From Pseudomonas sp. MWU13-2105 (GTDB lineage: Bacteria > Pseudomonadota > Gammaproteobacteria > Pseudomonadales > Pseudomonadaceae), in assembly GCF_023242315.1 (NCBI RefSeq), contig NZ_JALLIY010000015.1, positions 1 to 64,000 of the forward strand: a DNA stretch of 64,000 nt, given 5' to 3'. The notes below the pieces were generated by a model. It worked only from the letters and a program-made list of their open reading frames with translations. It was not told the DNA's origin and made no database searches. The translations under genes and the position numbers were made by a program. The stretch's first letter is position 1, and each line of letters begins with the position of its first letter. Positions 24,886 to 35,712 of the stretch are shown piece by piece.

Positions 24886-26388
24886 TCAGCGCCGAAGGCT
24901 GGTATCGATCTGGCTCATCCGACTGCGCAAGGTAAACACTCCATCCCCGGAGAGGATCGCCCCACGGGCAAACAAGCGCCCGTTCTCCCAGTTCGAAAGC
25001 CCCAGTTCCGGCTTGTTCAGCGCGTATTGGCCATCGACCCAACGGGTGAAACCATCGCCGACAAAGGGCGCATTGATGCTGTTGTAGAAGTAGTCATGGG
25101 CGCCACGGTCGGTGCTGATCAGCGACACGGTGAACTGCGGGCTGTAACGGTTGAACAGGGCAACTGCCTGATCCAGGTCATCGACGATTTTCAGGCTGAC
25201 TTCCGGCGTCTCTTCCCACTCCCATTCGCGGCCCAGCTGGTCTTCCGGCAACGACTCGGTTTGTGCTTCTTCCTCATACCCTTCGGCACGCTGGACCTGC
25301 ACCCGCGCTTGCAACCACTCGGCTGGCAGCACGCTTTCATCACCGCTGACGATATGCAGCTTGCAGCGTTGGCCGCGAGCCTCGCCAGCGGCCTTCAGCG
25401 CCTCAAGGAAAAAAGGCACCAGCTCGGCCGCGCGCTGGCGATGAATCACACAGACATTAAGCGTGTTGCAGACCTTGCGATCCAGGGAGTTGCGCACCAC
25501 TTCGGCAAAGCGCTTGGCGTCCGCGTCCTGATGGGCCACCAGCCAGGCGCCGCCGGTGCCGTGCAGACTGACCACAGTGCCGGCCTGCTGGGCGATTCCG
25601 CCAAGCTGCTTTACGGCATGGCCCGAACCCCGGGCCACCGCCAGGGACAGGCGGCGGTCGGCGAACATCGCCCAGCCTGCTGCCCGATCGCTGCTTTCCA
25701 CCAGGGACACCGCACCCGCCGGCAAACCGGCTTCGTGCAGCGCCGGATTGAGTGCATGTCGAACAATTGCCTGGGCCGTGCCGAGGGCATCGCTGCCGAT
25801 CCGCAGCACGGCGGTATTACCCGTACGCAGAACGCCGGCAGCATCGGCAAACACATTCGGCCGACCTTCAAAGACAAATGCCACCACGCCCAGGGGCGCG
25901 ACGACTTGCTCAACCTTCCAACCTTCATGTTCCACGGACTCACGGACCCGACCGCGAATCAGCGGCGCATCACGCCAAGCCCGTAGCCCGGCAATCATGT
26001 CGCGACGCATGGCCTCGCTTGCCAGCAGGCGGGTGGTGGAGCGCCCACGGGCCTTGGCTTGGGCGATATCGGCCTGGTTCGCGGCCTCGATCAGTGCCCA
26101 GGAAGCCGGTGCTTCCAGGTACTGGGCGAACAGGTCGAAGAACTGGCTGATGGCTTGGTCGGAGACCTGGGCCAGGGCCGTGAACGCGCTTTTTGCGGTG
26201 TCGATGGCCTGGGTCGCGATCTGTTGCACGGCGTGCGGAATCAGCAGCAGTTCGCCGCTGGCCTGGTCCACCAGCAGATGATCGCCCGGCTGGAAACGCT
26301 CGGCCAATTCCGGCGGCACCGGGGAAACCCGGTTACCCGCGTAGAGAATCGGCGTGCCGGCGATAAGACGATCGAGCGTGCTGGTCAT
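24886..26388 (-). CDS. ProA-like aldehyde dehydrogenase family protein, 500 aa
   Basis: I start at ATG 26388. The chain has the gamma-glutamyl-phosphate reductase features: APLGVVAFVFEGRPN (residues 165-178), LRTGNTAVLRIGSDA (187-201) and the catalytic Cys in DRKVCNTLNVCV (Cys307). At 500 residues it is clearly longer than housekeeping ProA (about 420), and it has an acidic insertion GYEEEAQTESLPEDQ. The likely reaction is reduction of an acyl phosphate or oxidation of a semialdehyde with NAD(P). It probably duplicates rather than replaces proA. It ends next to the oxidoreductase gene, which is convergent. Confidence 0.75.
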   Translation of the reverse strand: MTSTLDRLIAGTPILYAGNRVSPVPPELAERFQPGDHLLVDQASGELLLIPHAVQQIATQAIDTAKSAFTALAQVSDQAISQFFDLFAQYLEAPASWALIEAANQADIAQAKARGRSTTRLLASEAMRRDMIAGLRAWRDAPLIRGRVRESVEHEGWKVEQVVAPLGVVAFVFEGRPNVFADAAGVLRTGNTAVLRIGSDALGTAQAIVRHALNPALHEAGLPAGAVSLVESSDRAAGWAMFADRRLSLAVARGSGHAVKQLGGIAQQAGTVVSLHGTGGAWLVAHQDADAKRFAEVVRNSLDRKVCNTLNVCVIHRQRAAELVPFFLEALKAAGEARGQRCKLHIVSGDESVLPAEWLQARVQVQRAEGYEEEAQTESLPEDQLGREWEWEETPEVSLKIVDDLDQAVALFNRYSPQFTVSLISTDRGAHDYFYNSINAPFVGDGFTRWVDGQYALNKPELGLSNWENGRLFARGAILSGDGVFTLRSRMSQIDTSLRR

Positions 26389-26434
26389 GGTTGGAACACT
26401 TGTCCGTTGAAGTAGGAGGCAAAATGTATAAGAA

Positions 26435-26466
26435 AAACGCCGTCGGCTCACCTGCTAACGGCGTTT
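26435..26466 (-). terminator. Terminator of the LysE gene
   Basis: AAACGCCGT (26435-26443) pairs with ACGGCGTTT (26458-26466). On the minus strand, after the LysE stop, a T-rich run follows. Confidence 0.7.
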
Positions 26467-26482
26467 CTTTTGCACAACGGCC

Positions 26483-27106
26483 TCAGGCTTGCTGGATAAA
26501 CGCCAATCGGACGGCAAAACCGATCAACAGGCCGCCGAACAGCCATTGCTGCAGGCGTTGCGCCCGTGGGCTCTTATCGAGCCATTGGCCGATCCAGGCA
26601 CCGGCCAGGGCGTAACAGCTATCGAATAGCAGCCCGACCGCCACCAGGGTTACGCCGAGTCCGAGGAACTGCGCGGCCACCGGGCCGGCATGGGCATCGA
26701 TGAATTGCGGCAGCAGCACCGAGCAGAACAACAACGCCTTGGGGTTCAGCAGATTGGTGAGCAACCCTTGTTGCAGGGCGGCGCGCCAGCCCAAGGTGCG
26801 TTGGGCGCCCTCGTGATCCGCGCTCAACAACGCCAGCGCCCCGGGTCGCAGCATGCGCACGCCGATCCAGAGCAGGTAGGCGGCGCCTGCCAGGCGCACG
26901 ATGTCGAAGGTCCACGGCGCGGCCTTGAACAGTGCCGCCAGGCCCAGGGCCGCCAGCGCCACATGGCAGGCGCGGGCGATACCCAGGCCGAGGGCGGTGG
27001 TCAGGGCCTGGCTGCGGCCATGGCGAGCGCCGGTTTGCAGCAGCAGGATCATGTCGGGGCCGGGAAGCAGATAAACCATCGCCAGTGCGAACAGGTAGAG
27101 GAGCAT
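26483..27106 (-). CDS. LysE/RhtB-family amino-acid exporter, 207 aa
   Basis: It begins at ATG 27106 with GGAG upstream. The first helix carries the family signature LLPGPDMILLLQTGARHGRS, and about six hydrophobic segments follow (ALAALGLAALF, LAGAAYLLWIGVRML, FLGLGVTLVAVGLLF, LFGGLLIGFAVRLAF). It would export an amino acid across the inner membrane. It is divergent from an Lrp/AsnC regulator 134 bases away, the usual arrangement for control of the exporter by that regulator. Confidence 0.9.
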   Translation of the reverse strand: MLLYLFALAMVYLLPGPDMILLLQTGARHGRSQALTTALGLGIARACHVALAALGLAALFKAAPWTFDIVRLAGAAYLLWIGVRMLRPGALALLSADHEGAQRTLGWRAALQQGLLTNLLNPKALLFCSVLLPQFIDAHAGPVAAQFLGLGVTLVAVGLLFDSCYALAGAWIGQWLDKSPRAQRLQQWLFGGLLIGFAVRLAFIQQA

Positions 27107-27240
27107 CGTGCTGTTTCTCCAAGGAGGATAACCGGAGAAAATTCTATGTCGTAAGGGCAGGGCAGGTGCTTGCGTATTCAACCTGTGAAAGGCTTAGACT
27201 TGGTACTTTCTGCCACTTGAGACGAAACGAGTAGTCGGAT

Positions 27241-27723
27241 ATGCCAAAAATAAAACTCGATGCCTACGACCGTAAAATCCTCGCGGCTTTGCAACGGGAC
27301 GGACGCCTGAGCAATGTCGAGCTGGCCGCCGAGATCGGCCTCTCGGCGTCACCGTGCCTGCGGCGGGTGCGCATGCTCGAGGAGGCGGGGGTGATTCGCG
27401 GCTACCAGGTGAACCTGGACCGCGATGAAGTCGGGCTGGGCTTGACGGTGTTTGTCGGGGTCAAGGTCGAGCGCCACCATGAGGCCGAAGCCGAGGCGTT
27501 TCGCCTGGCGGTCATGGCTTTGCCCCAGGTGATCTCGGCGTTCCTGGTGTCCGGCGAATCGGACTTCCTGTTGCAAGTGGTGGTGCCCGACCTGCGGGCT
27601 TATGAACGCTTCCTCAATGGCCAGCTGCTGCGCCTGCCAGGTGTACGTGATATCCGCAGCAACTTCGCGATCCAGGCGGTAAAGGCGCCCGGACCGCTGC
27701 CGTTGGATCACCTGCCCGGCTGA
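27241..27723 (+). CDS. Lrp/AsnC-family transcriptional regulator, 160 aa
   Basis: The N-terminal HTH is LDAYDRKILAALQRDGRLSN and IGLSASPCLRRVRMLEEAG, and a RAM/AsnC ligand domain follows from about residue 70 (LTVFVGVKVERHHEAEAEAF). It would bind an amino acid and control the divergent LysE exporter. It converges with the dihydrolipoamide dehydrogenase gene, with one base between stops. Amino acid specificity cannot be read from the sequence. Confidence 0.9.
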   Translation: MPKIKLDAYDRKILAALQRDGRLSNVELAAEIGLSASPCLRRVRMLEEAGVIRGYQVNLDRDEVGLGLTVFVGVKVERHHEAEAEAFRLAVMALPQVISAFLVSGESDFLLQVVVPDLRAYERFLNGQLLRLPGVRDIRSNFAIQAVKAPGPLPLDHLPG

Positions 27724-27724
27724 C

Positions 27725-29125
<1,401 letters not shown>

Positions 29126-29253
29126 GACTCTGCTCCTGGGAGACATCCCGTTGAGGAAGAAGGACAAGGATGGAATATTATGATCATAATATTGTCCTTG
29201 TGCGCAACCTTGGTCAAGGCATCACGGATTGATGGGCGCTTGAAGGCACGGCG

Positions 29254-29592
29254 TCAGCTGGAGGTTGTTTTACTGCAGCCGGATCGAGCCGGATCTTCCA
29301 GGAAGGTGGTGTAGGGATACGCCGGGTCGGCGTGGAAATTGATCCGCCGTCCTCGGACGGTGATCAACTGCGAGTCGGCCTTTATCCAAAGTGTCTGGCC
29401 GCTTTTGAAGGTGAGTCGGTGAATCTGTTGATTGTTTTCCCGGCTGATTTCGTGACTGATCAAGTCCAGTAGATTACCCAGGCCCAAGGGCGAGCCCGAT
29501 TGGTTGATGGTCAGGCAACTGGAAGTTTCCGCATTGGGGCCAGTCCCCGATGGGCGTTGAAAATAATGATATTCACTCAAGGTATGGCTCAT
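29254..29592 (-). CDS. Hypothetical protein, 112 aa
   Basis: ATG 29592 opens MSHTLSEYHYFQRPSGTG. The second half has alternating strands (IHRLTFKSGQTLWIKADSQL, ITVRGRRINFHADP) and no signal peptide, so a small beta-rich soluble protein is likely. CGGAG lies just before the start. I do not recognise the family. It stands alone before the bufferin region. Confidence 0.5.
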   Translation of the reverse strand: MSHTLSEYHYFQRPSGTGPNAETSSCLTINQSGSPLGLGNLLDLISHEISRENNQQIHRLTFKSGQTLWIKADSQLITVRGRRINFHADPAYPYTTFLEDPARSGCSKTTSS

Positions 29593-30281
29593 GGCGGCTC
29601 CGTCGCTCAAGTGTGTGCGCCGAGTGTTGGGCATGTTATTAGTCGGCGGCGCGCACAAAGGGGTCAAGTGTTCAAGGGTGAGGCATATAGTTATAAGTTA
29701 TCTGGCCCCGCGCCATTTGAAAGCGCGCGAGGATAAATAAGGTTTTCAGGGTATCGAGCCGTCTATTCAAGCGGTTAGGCGCGGTGCGGAACCGTTGTCA
29801 GACGCTTTTCAATACTGGAACTTATGAAGTTTTTAATGAACCAGCAGGGGCAATTTGAAGTCAGTGGATGTTAGTCATTGGCTGGACACCAATCAAGTCA
29901 CGCAGATGTTGAATTTTGTTACTTGAGCCGGCAGTTAACCGGCGGTAATTTTTCTGAGTGTTTCGAACAGTCGGATATCAGATAAATCAATGTCAGTACT
30001 TTCCGCATTGTTGGGTTAATTCATATACGGGTTACAGCGTTCAGGCGATGCCTTGATTATTCATTGTCAGGGAACTTCTGTTATGTAGTAACGCGATACT
30101 TCAGCGGGCCATCCCTGACAAGAGCAGCCGGTCGATGAGGGGGAGGAGGGGGCTGAGGACGATTTTCAAAAAAATCTGCAAGGGGCTGTAACAGCCGGCA
30201 TCGACCGCTCTCTAGTGCCATGTCGAGACTGAACATTCCGTTCGGACCGATACCCCTGATGCATTTTCGAGGATAAGAACC
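29593..30281. other. Intergenic, 690 bases, upstream of the bufferin operon
   Basis: No protein frame is credible. The stretch is AT-rich for this genome, with short hairpins such as GCCGGCAGTTAACCGGC near 29,930. A possible extracytoplasmic-sigma promoter lies at its end. Confidence 0.5.
30185..30215 (+). promoter_or_regulatory. Candidate ECF sigma promoter of bufferin operon
   Basis: TGTAAC, about 16 bases, then TCTCTA lie about 70-95 bases before the precursor start. The TGTAAC box resembles the -35 element of ECF sigma factors that drive some DUF2282 operons. This rests on the motif only. Confidence 0.3.
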
Positions 30282-30533
30282 ATGTCGATCAAAACCGCCG
30301 CTGCCGGTGCCGCACTCGCTCTCGCCGCCGCTACCATGTTTGCCGGTGTCGTGACCCAGGCGTCTGCTGCCGATGCCCAGGTTCACTGCTATGGCGTCAA
30401 CGCCTGCAAAGGCCAGAACGACTGCAAGACCAAGGATCATGCCTGCAAAGGCATGGGTTCCTGCAAGGGCCAGGGCTTCAAGGCCATGACCAAGTCGGCC
30501 TGTGACAAAGCCGGTGGCAAAGTCGGCGAGTAA
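30282..30533 (+). CDS. bufA: Bufferin-type precursor peptide (DUF2282), 83 aa
   Basis: Residues 1-29 are a Sec signal (KTAAAGAALALAAATMFAG to ASA). The exported core has six Cys (residues 36, 42, 48, 55, 61, 74) in the DUF2282 pattern HCYGVNACKG, NDC, HACKG, SCKGQG. In bufferins some of these Cys are turned into thiooxazoles by an MNIO enzyme and then bind copper in the periplasm. The MNIO gene follows after 70 bases. The number of Cys and the spaced CKG blocks make the assignment firm at family level. Confidence 0.9.
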   Translation: MSIKTAAAGAALALAAATMFAGVVTQASAADAQVHCYGVNACKGQNDCKTKDHACKGMGSCKGQGFKAMTKSACDKAGGKVGE

Positions 30534-30603
30534 GCCGCAACCGAGTGCTCCCGCAGCGGCCGGCCTTCCATGCCGCTGCGGACACTTCAGCGAGGAGTCC
30601 AGT

Positions 30604-31449
30604 ATGTCCGCTTCCCGTCCCTGCCTGGGTTATGGCCTGGGTTTGCGCAGTCACTATCACCAGGAAGTCCTCGAGCAGTCACCCACGGTGGACTGGTTCG
30701 AGATCGTTTCCGAGAATTACCTGGTCCAGGGTGGCAAGGCGCTGTATTACCTGGATGCCATCGCCGAGCGTTATCCGCTGGTGATGCATGGCGTGTCACT
30801 GTCCATCGGCGGCCCGCATGAACTGGATATGCACTACCTCAAACAACTCAAGCAACTGGCCGGGCGGGTCAATCCCGCGTGGATTTCCGACCATTTGTGC
30901 TGGAGCCGCGGCAACGCTCATCAGTTGCATGACCTGCTGCCGCTGCCTTACACCGAAGAAAGCCTGTACTACGTCGCGGCCCGGGTCCGCCAGGTGCAGG
31001 ACGTGCTGCAACAGCCACTGGTGCTGGAGAACGTCTCCAGTTACGTGCGCGCCGCCTCCGATGAGTTTTCCGAGTGGGAGTTTCTCGAAGCCCTGAGCCG
31101 CCTGAGCGACTGCGAATTGTTACTGGACGTGAATAACGTCTATGTCAGTGGGCGCAATCACGGTTTTGATCCCTGGACCTTCATCCAGGGCCTGCCCGCG
31201 CGCAAGATCCGGCAATTGCATCTGGCCGGGCATGCCGATTATGGCGACTACGTGATCGACACCCATGATCATCCGGTCTGCGATCCGGTCTGGGAGCTCT
31301 ATCAGCGGACCCTCGAACACCTGGGCCCGGTGGCGACCCTGCTGGAGCGCGACGATCACTTCCCGCCGCTGGTTGAGCTGGTGGACGAACTGGACAAGGC
31401 CCGCGAGTTGGCTCGCGTTGCCCTGGCGCGGAGGTCGCTATGCGCCTGA
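30604..31449 (+). CDS. bufB: MNIO-family RiPP maturase (DUF692), 281 aa
   Basis: ATG 30604 follows GAGGAG by seven bases. The TIM-barrel multinuclear non-haem iron family is seen in GLGLRSHYHQEVLEQSPTVD, FEIVSENYLVQGG, HGVSLSIGG, SDHLCWS, ENVSSYV, LLLDVNNVYVS and HLAGHAD, which supply the His, Glu and Asp iron ligands. It would oxidise Cys residues of the BufA core peptide in the cytoplasm before export. Its end overlaps the start of the partner gene by 10 bases. Confidence 0.9.
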   Translation: MSASRPCLGYGLGLRSHYHQEVLEQSPTVDWFEIVSENYLVQGGKALYYLDAIAERYPLVMHGVSLSIGGPHELDMHYLKQLKQLAGRVNPAWISDHLCWSRGNAHQLHDLLPLPYTEESLYYVAARVRQVQDVLQQPLVLENVSSYVRAASDEFSEWEFLEALSRLSDCELLLDVNNVYVSGRNHGFDPWTFIQGLPARKIRQLHLAGHADYGDYVIDTHDHPVCDPVWELYQRTLEHLGPVATLLERDDHFPPLVELVDELDKARELARVALARRSLCA

Positions 31450-32231
31450 AGGACTGGCAGCTGGCCTTTGAGCGTTACCTGCTGGGGGAGGACACCAGCG
31501 CCGAAGCAGCATTGGGCGCCAGCCTGATCGGTGGGCCGAGCCTGGATGTCGAAACCGGTCTGGCCATCTACCACAATGCCTACCGTGCGCGTTTGCAGGA
31601 AGCCCTGCGCGGCGACTTTCCCACGGTCTGGAACTGGCTGGGTGACGATGAGTTCGACGCGCTGACTGCCGCCTATCTACGTGAATGCCCCTCGTCCCAT
31701 TACAGCCTGCGCTGGCTCGGCGCCGGCTTTGAGGCGTTTGTCCTGCGCCATCTGGTGCCGGAGCAGAGTGAGCCCCTGGCGGAGCTGATTCGCCTGGAGT
31801 GGGCCTTTACCCTGGCTTTCGATGCCTTGCCGGGCGAGCCCCTGACCCTGGAGGCCATGGCCACCTTGCCCGCCGAGGCCTGGCCGACGCTACGGTTGGC
31901 GCGGCTGCCCAGTGTCCAGCGGCTCGAAGGCCGGTTCAACAGCCTGGCGATGTGGCGGGCGCTGAAGGCCGAAACGGAATTCCCCGTCAGTCTCGAACTG
32001 GAACGGCCCCAGGTCTGCCTGGTCTGGCGTGCCGGCCTGGTTTGCCACTACCGCAGCCTTGAACCGGCCGAAGCCCAGGCCCTGGACGGTATGCTGCAGG
32101 CCGGTTGGAGTTTCGCCGAACTGTGCGCCGAGCTGGCGCTCAGTCTGGGAGAGGGGGCGCCCTTGCAAGCGGCCGGCTGGCTCAAGCAATGGGTGAACGA
32201 CGGCCTGGTTTCCCGGGTCCGGACTCCCTGA
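31440..32231 (+). CDS. bufC: MNIO partner protein (DUF2063), 263 aa
   Basis: The N-terminal DUF2063 region has LAIYHNAYRARLQEALRGDF and PTVWNWLGDDEF; the C-terminal half is a mixed module ending at GWLKQWVNDGLVSRV. It is the usual partner of DUF692 enzymes, thought to present the precursor peptide to the MNIO. The start lies within the end of bufB, so the two are translated together. No metal-ligand pattern of its own is clear. Confidence 0.85.
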   Translation: MRLKDWQLAFERYLLGEDTSAEAALGASLIGGPSLDVETGLAIYHNAYRARLQEALRGDFPTVWNWLGDDEFDALTAAYLRECPSSHYSLRWLGAGFEAFVLRHLVPEQSEPLAELIRLEWAFTLAFDALPGEPLTLEAMATLPAEAWPTLRLARLPSVQRLEGRFNSLAMWRALKAETEFPVSLELERPQVCLVWRAGLVCHYRSLEPAEAQALDGMLQAGWSFAELCAELALSLGEGAPLQAAGWLKQWVNDGLVSRVRTP

Positions 32232-32318
32232 AACCGCACTTTTCCGCCAGCAGCGCTGTCGGGCAAAACCCATAGTTCGAGTCTATTATCTCAATAGGCT
32301 GACAGTTTCCGTGAATGC

Positions 32319-32330
32319 GCTACCCTTAAT
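32319..32330 (+). promoter_or_regulatory. Candidate stationary-phase (sigma-38) -10 region of cfa
   Basis: CTACCCTTAA, about 30 bases before the cfa start codon, resembles the CTACACTT-type extended -10 of RpoS promoters, which drive cfa genes in pseudomonads. No clear -35 was seen. Confidence 0.35.
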
Positions 32331-32359
32331 TCAGACGTCTGAAACAAGGGGGATAACTC

Positions 32360-33544
32360 ATGCTCGCGCAACTTCCACCGGCCTTACAGAATCTTCAGCT
32401 ACCGCTTCGCCTGAGACTCTGGGATGGCCACGAAATCAATCTCGGGCCAACGCCCAGTGTCACCATCGTTGTGAAGGACCCACAACTGGTCGCGCAATTC
32501 ACCCATCCCACGCTGGACCTGCTGGGCAGTGCCTTCGTCGAAGGCAAGCTGGAGCTCGAAGGACCGATCAGCGAAGTCGTGCGGGTCTGCGATGAGTTGA
32601 GCCAGGCATTGCTGGAGGATGAGGGGGATAACCCGCCGCCGCGCCTGGCCCACGACAAGGCCACCGATGCCGCTTCCATCTCCTATCATTACGACCTCTC
32701 CAATGCCTTCTACCAGCTCTGGCTGGACCGCGAGATGGTCTATTCCTGCGCCTACTTCGAAAGCGCCGACGCGACCCTCGAAGAAGCCCAGCAAGCCAAG
32801 TTTCGCCACCTGTGCCGCAAACTGCGCCTGCAGCCCGGCGAGTACCTGCTGGATGTCGGCTGCGGTTGGGGCGGGCTGGCGCGCTATGCGGCGCGGGAGT
32901 TCGGGGTCAAGGTGTTCGGTATCACCCTGAGCAAGGAACAGCTGGCGCTGGCGAAGGAGCGGGTGGCCGCCGAGGGCCTGCAGGACAAGGTCGACCTGCA
33001 ACTGCTCGATTACCGTGACCTGCCCCAGGACGGTCGTTTTGACAAGGTGGTCAGCGTTGGCATGTTCGAACATGTCGGCCACGCCAACCTCAAGCAGTAC
33101 TGCGAGATCCTGTTCGGCGCCGTGCGCGAAGGCGGCCTGGTGATGAACCATGGGATTACCGCCAAGCACACCGACGGACGTCCGGTGGGACGTGGTGCCG
33201 GCGACTTTATCGATCGTTATGTGTTCCCCAATGGCGAGTTGCCGCACCTGTCGATGATCACCGCTGAAATCAGCGAGGCCGGGCTGGAAGTGGTCGATGT
33301 CGAGAGCCTGCGCCTGCATTACGCGCGAACCCTGGAGCAGTGGAGCCTGCGCCTGGAAAACAACCTGGAGGCGGCGGGCCGCGAAGTGCCGGAACGGGCC
33401 CTGCGGATCTGGCGGCTGTACCTGGCCGGTTGTGCCTACGCTTTCGAAAAAGGCTGGATCAACCTGCACCAGATCCTGGCGGTGAAAGCTTTCGCCGATG
33501 GCAGCCACAACCTGCCCTGGACCCGCGACGATCTTTATCGCTGA
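32360..33544 (+). CDS. cfa: Cyclopropane-fatty-acyl-phospholipid synthase, 394 aa
   Basis: The SAM-binding motif LDVGCGWGG is at residues 164-172. Family signatures around it include HYDLSNAFYQLWLD, YSCAYFE and SVGMFEHVG. It transfers a methylene group from SAM to the double bond of unsaturated acyl chains in membrane phospholipids, acting at the inner membrane surface, typically at entry into stationary phase. A hairpin terminator follows directly. Confidence 0.9.
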   Translation: MLAQLPPALQNLQLPLRLRLWDGHEINLGPTPSVTIVVKDPQLVAQFTHPTLDLLGSAFVEGKLELEGPISEVVRVCDELSQALLEDEGDNPPPRLAHDKATDAASISYHYDLSNAFYQLWLDREMVYSCAYFESADATLEEAQQAKFRHLCRKLRLQPGEYLLDVGCGWGGLARYAAREFGVKVFGITLSKEQLALAKERVAAEGLQDKVDLQLLDYRDLPQDGRFDKVVSVGMFEHVGHANLKQYCEILFGAVREGGLVMNHGITAKHTDGRPVGRGAGDFIDRYVFPNGELPHLSMITAEISEAGLEVVDVESLRLHYARTLEQWSLRLENNLEAAGREVPERALRIWRLYLAGCAYAFEKGWINLHQILAVKAFADGSHNLPWTRDDLYR

Positions 33545-33552
33545 CTCCCTCG

Positions 33553-33581
33553 CGCAGGCACTGCCTCAGGCAGTGCCTGCG
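33553..33581. terminator. Bidirectional terminator between cfa and cls
   Basis: Perfect 14-bp arms around a single C (33553-33566 and 33568-33581; CGCAGGCACTGCCT). It separates convergent genes. T-runs are weak on both sides. Confidence 0.65.
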
Positions 33582-33594
33582 TTGAGGTTCATCT

Positions 33595-35034
33595 CTAGAG
33601 GATGGGCGAGATCAACCGTGCGACCCGCATGCCGAGCTGTTGCAGGCGGTGGGTTTTGCGGCTTTCGTCCTTGGCCACTTCACGGGCCAGGGCAAAGTCC
33701 TGCTCGAGCATCTGTTCGACTTTCCGGGCGAAAGCTTCGTCCACGGTCAGCAACATCACTTCGAAATTCAGCCGGAACGAGCGGTTGTCCAGGTTCGCGC
33801 TGCCGATGGCGCTGATTTCGTTGTCCACCAGCACCACCTTCTGATGCAGGAAGCCGGGACGGTAGCGGAACACCCGTACACCGGCACGCACCGCTTCGAA
33901 GGCGTACAGGCTGGAGGCGGCGTAGACGATGCGGTGGTCCGGGCGTGACGGCAGCAGCAGGCGCACATCCACGCCGCGCAGCACCGCCAGGCGCAAGGCG
34001 GCGAACACCGCTTCGTCGGGGATGAAGTAGGGGCTGGTGATCCAGACCCGTTCCCGGGCCGCATGAATGGCTTCGACGAAGAACAGTGAACAGGTTTCCA
34101 CCGGGTCGGCCGGGCCGCTGGCGAGCAACTGGCAGAGTACGCCGTCGTCCGGGTAGGACTCCGGCAGGATCAGCGGTGGCAATTTGCGCGAGGCCCAGAA
34201 CCAGTCTTCGGCGAATGATTCCTGCAAGCAGGCGACCACCGGGCCGCGCACCTGTACATGGGTGTCGCGCCAGGGCGACAGGGGCGGCGTGGCGCCGAGG
34301 TACTCGTCGCCGACGTTATGCCCGCCGACGAAGCCCACCAGGCCGTCGACCACCACCACCTTGCGATGATTGCGGAAGTTCACCTGGAAGCGGTTCAGCC
34401 AGCCGCTGCGGGTGGCGAACGCGCGGATCTGCACGCCGCCCTCGCGCAAGGTATCGGCGTAGGTGTGGGGCAGGGCATGGCTGCCGATCCGGTCGTATAA
34501 CACATAGACCGCCACGCCTTCGGCGGCCTTTTCCAGGAGTTTTTCCTGCAGCCGTCGGCCAAGCTGGTCGTCGTGGATGATGAAAAACTGCAGCAGCACC
34601 GCTTCCCGGGCCTGGTCGATGGCCTGGAAGATCGCCTCGAAGGTGGCTTCACCGTTGATCAGCAGCTGTACCTGATTATTCGCCAGGCAGGGCATGCGCC
34701 CCAGTTTCGGCATGGCCCGCAACGAGGCATAGGCCTGGGAGCTACGGGCGGCCAGGGCCTCCTCGACCCAGGGGCGCCAGTTCAGGTCGGCGATGGCCTT
34801 GCGCATTTCCACGTTGGCCTGGCGCCGGGCCTTAATGTAGGCGTCGAAGGTACTGCGGCCGAAGACCAGATAGGGAATCAGTGTCAGGTACGGGATGAAC
34901 ATCAGCGACAGGGCCCAGGCAATCGCGCCTTGGGCGGTGCGCACGGTCAACACGGCGTGGATGGCGGCGATCAGACCAAGGGAATGAATCAGGGCAATCA
35001 GATAGGCGAAAAGGTGTGGGCCAAAATAATCCAT
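33595..35034 (-). CDS. cls: Cardiolipin synthase, 479 aa
   Basis: Two N-terminal membrane helices (about residues 8-28 and 38-58) are followed by two phospholipase-D HKD motifs: HRKVVVVDG at about 223-231 and HQKVVLVDN at about 397-405, each with the downstream GG/NLDNRS element. It joins two phosphatidylglycerols to make cardiolipin in the inner membrane. The gene is single and convergent with cfa, so membrane lipid functions adjoin here. Confidence 0.9.
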   Translation of the reverse strand: MDYFGPHLFAYLIALIHSLGLIAAIHAVLTVRTAQGAIAWALSLMFIPYLTLIPYLVFGRSTFDAYIKARRQANVEMRKAIADLNWRPWVEEALAARSSQAYASLRAMPKLGRMPCLANNQVQLLINGEATFEAIFQAIDQAREAVLLQFFIIHDDQLGRRLQEKLLEKAAEGVAVYVLYDRIGSHALPHTYADTLREGGVQIRAFATRSGWLNRFQVNFRNHRKVVVVDGLVGFVGGHNVGDEYLGATPPLSPWRDTHVQVRGPVVACLQESFAEDWFWASRKLPPLILPESYPDDGVLCQLLASGPADPVETCSLFFVEAIHAARERVWITSPYFIPDEAVFAALRLAVLRGVDVRLLLPSRPDHRIVYAASSLYAFEAVRAGVRVFRYRPGFLHQKVVLVDNEISAIGSANLDNRSFRLNFEVMLLTVDEAFARKVEQMLEQDFALAREVAKDESRKTHRLQQLGMRVARLISPIL

Positions 35035-35164
35035 GGGCGATCCTGCTCAGGCGTTATCGATCTCTAACAGACCATGTTCCACTGTTATTGTCGCTATTTA
35101 ATTCTTGACGCAACCCCCGCATGATTTTGACGTCTAAGACGAACCATTCTCTAGGAGCTACTTG

Positions 35165-35680
35165 ATGAACCTTCGTCTGCCGGGCCTGGCCCTTGTCCTT
35201 GGCTCAATGATTCCCGTTGCCCAGGCGCAGGTGCTGCAACCGGGTTTGTGGGAGCTGACCTCCAGCAATGTGCAGGTCGAGAACCAACAGCTGGATGTCG
35301 GCATGCTCATGGGCGTGCTGAAGCAGAACACCACCCCGGAGCAGCGCGCGGCGCTGGAGAAGCAGGGGATCAATCTGGGCGGCGAGGGCGTGCGGGTGTG
35401 CCTGACACCGCAACAGGTGGCCTCCGAGTCGATTCCGCTGACCGATCCGCAATCGGGTTGCCAGCAGCAGGTCACCGAGCGCAACGGGCCGGATTGGAAA
35501 TTCCGTTTCAGCTGTCCGAAGGCCCAGGGTGCCGGCGTGGCGCACTTTGTCAGTGACCGCGAATTCAGCACCAAGGTCAGCGGTACCTTCAATGCCACCG
35601 GCATTCAGCAGAACGGCAGCATGGAAACCCGGGCGGTGTGGATGGGACAGGATTGCGGGCCGGTGAAACCGCGCACCTGA
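35165..35680 (+). CDS. DUF3617-family exported protein, 171 aa
   Basis: ATG 35165 has AGGAG seven bases ahead. A signal peptide (LRLPGLALVLGSMIPVAQAQ) is followed by LQPGLWELTSSNVQVENQQL, the DUF3617 opening. Four Cys (VCLTPQQ, GCQQQV, FSCPKA, DCGPVK) probably form disulfides in the periplasm. The role of the family is unknown. Confidence 0.8.
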   Translation: MNLRLPGLALVLGSMIPVAQAQVLQPGLWELTSSNVQVENQQLDVGMLMGVLKQNTTPEQRAALEKQGINLGGEGVRVCLTPQQVASESIPLTDPQSGCQQQVTERNGPDWKFRFSCPKAQGAGVAHFVSDREFSTKVSGTFNATGIQQNGSMETRAVWMGQDCGPVKPRT

Positions 35681-35712
35681 TGAGGGGGGCGTCGATCGGG
35701 CGGTGGTACTGA

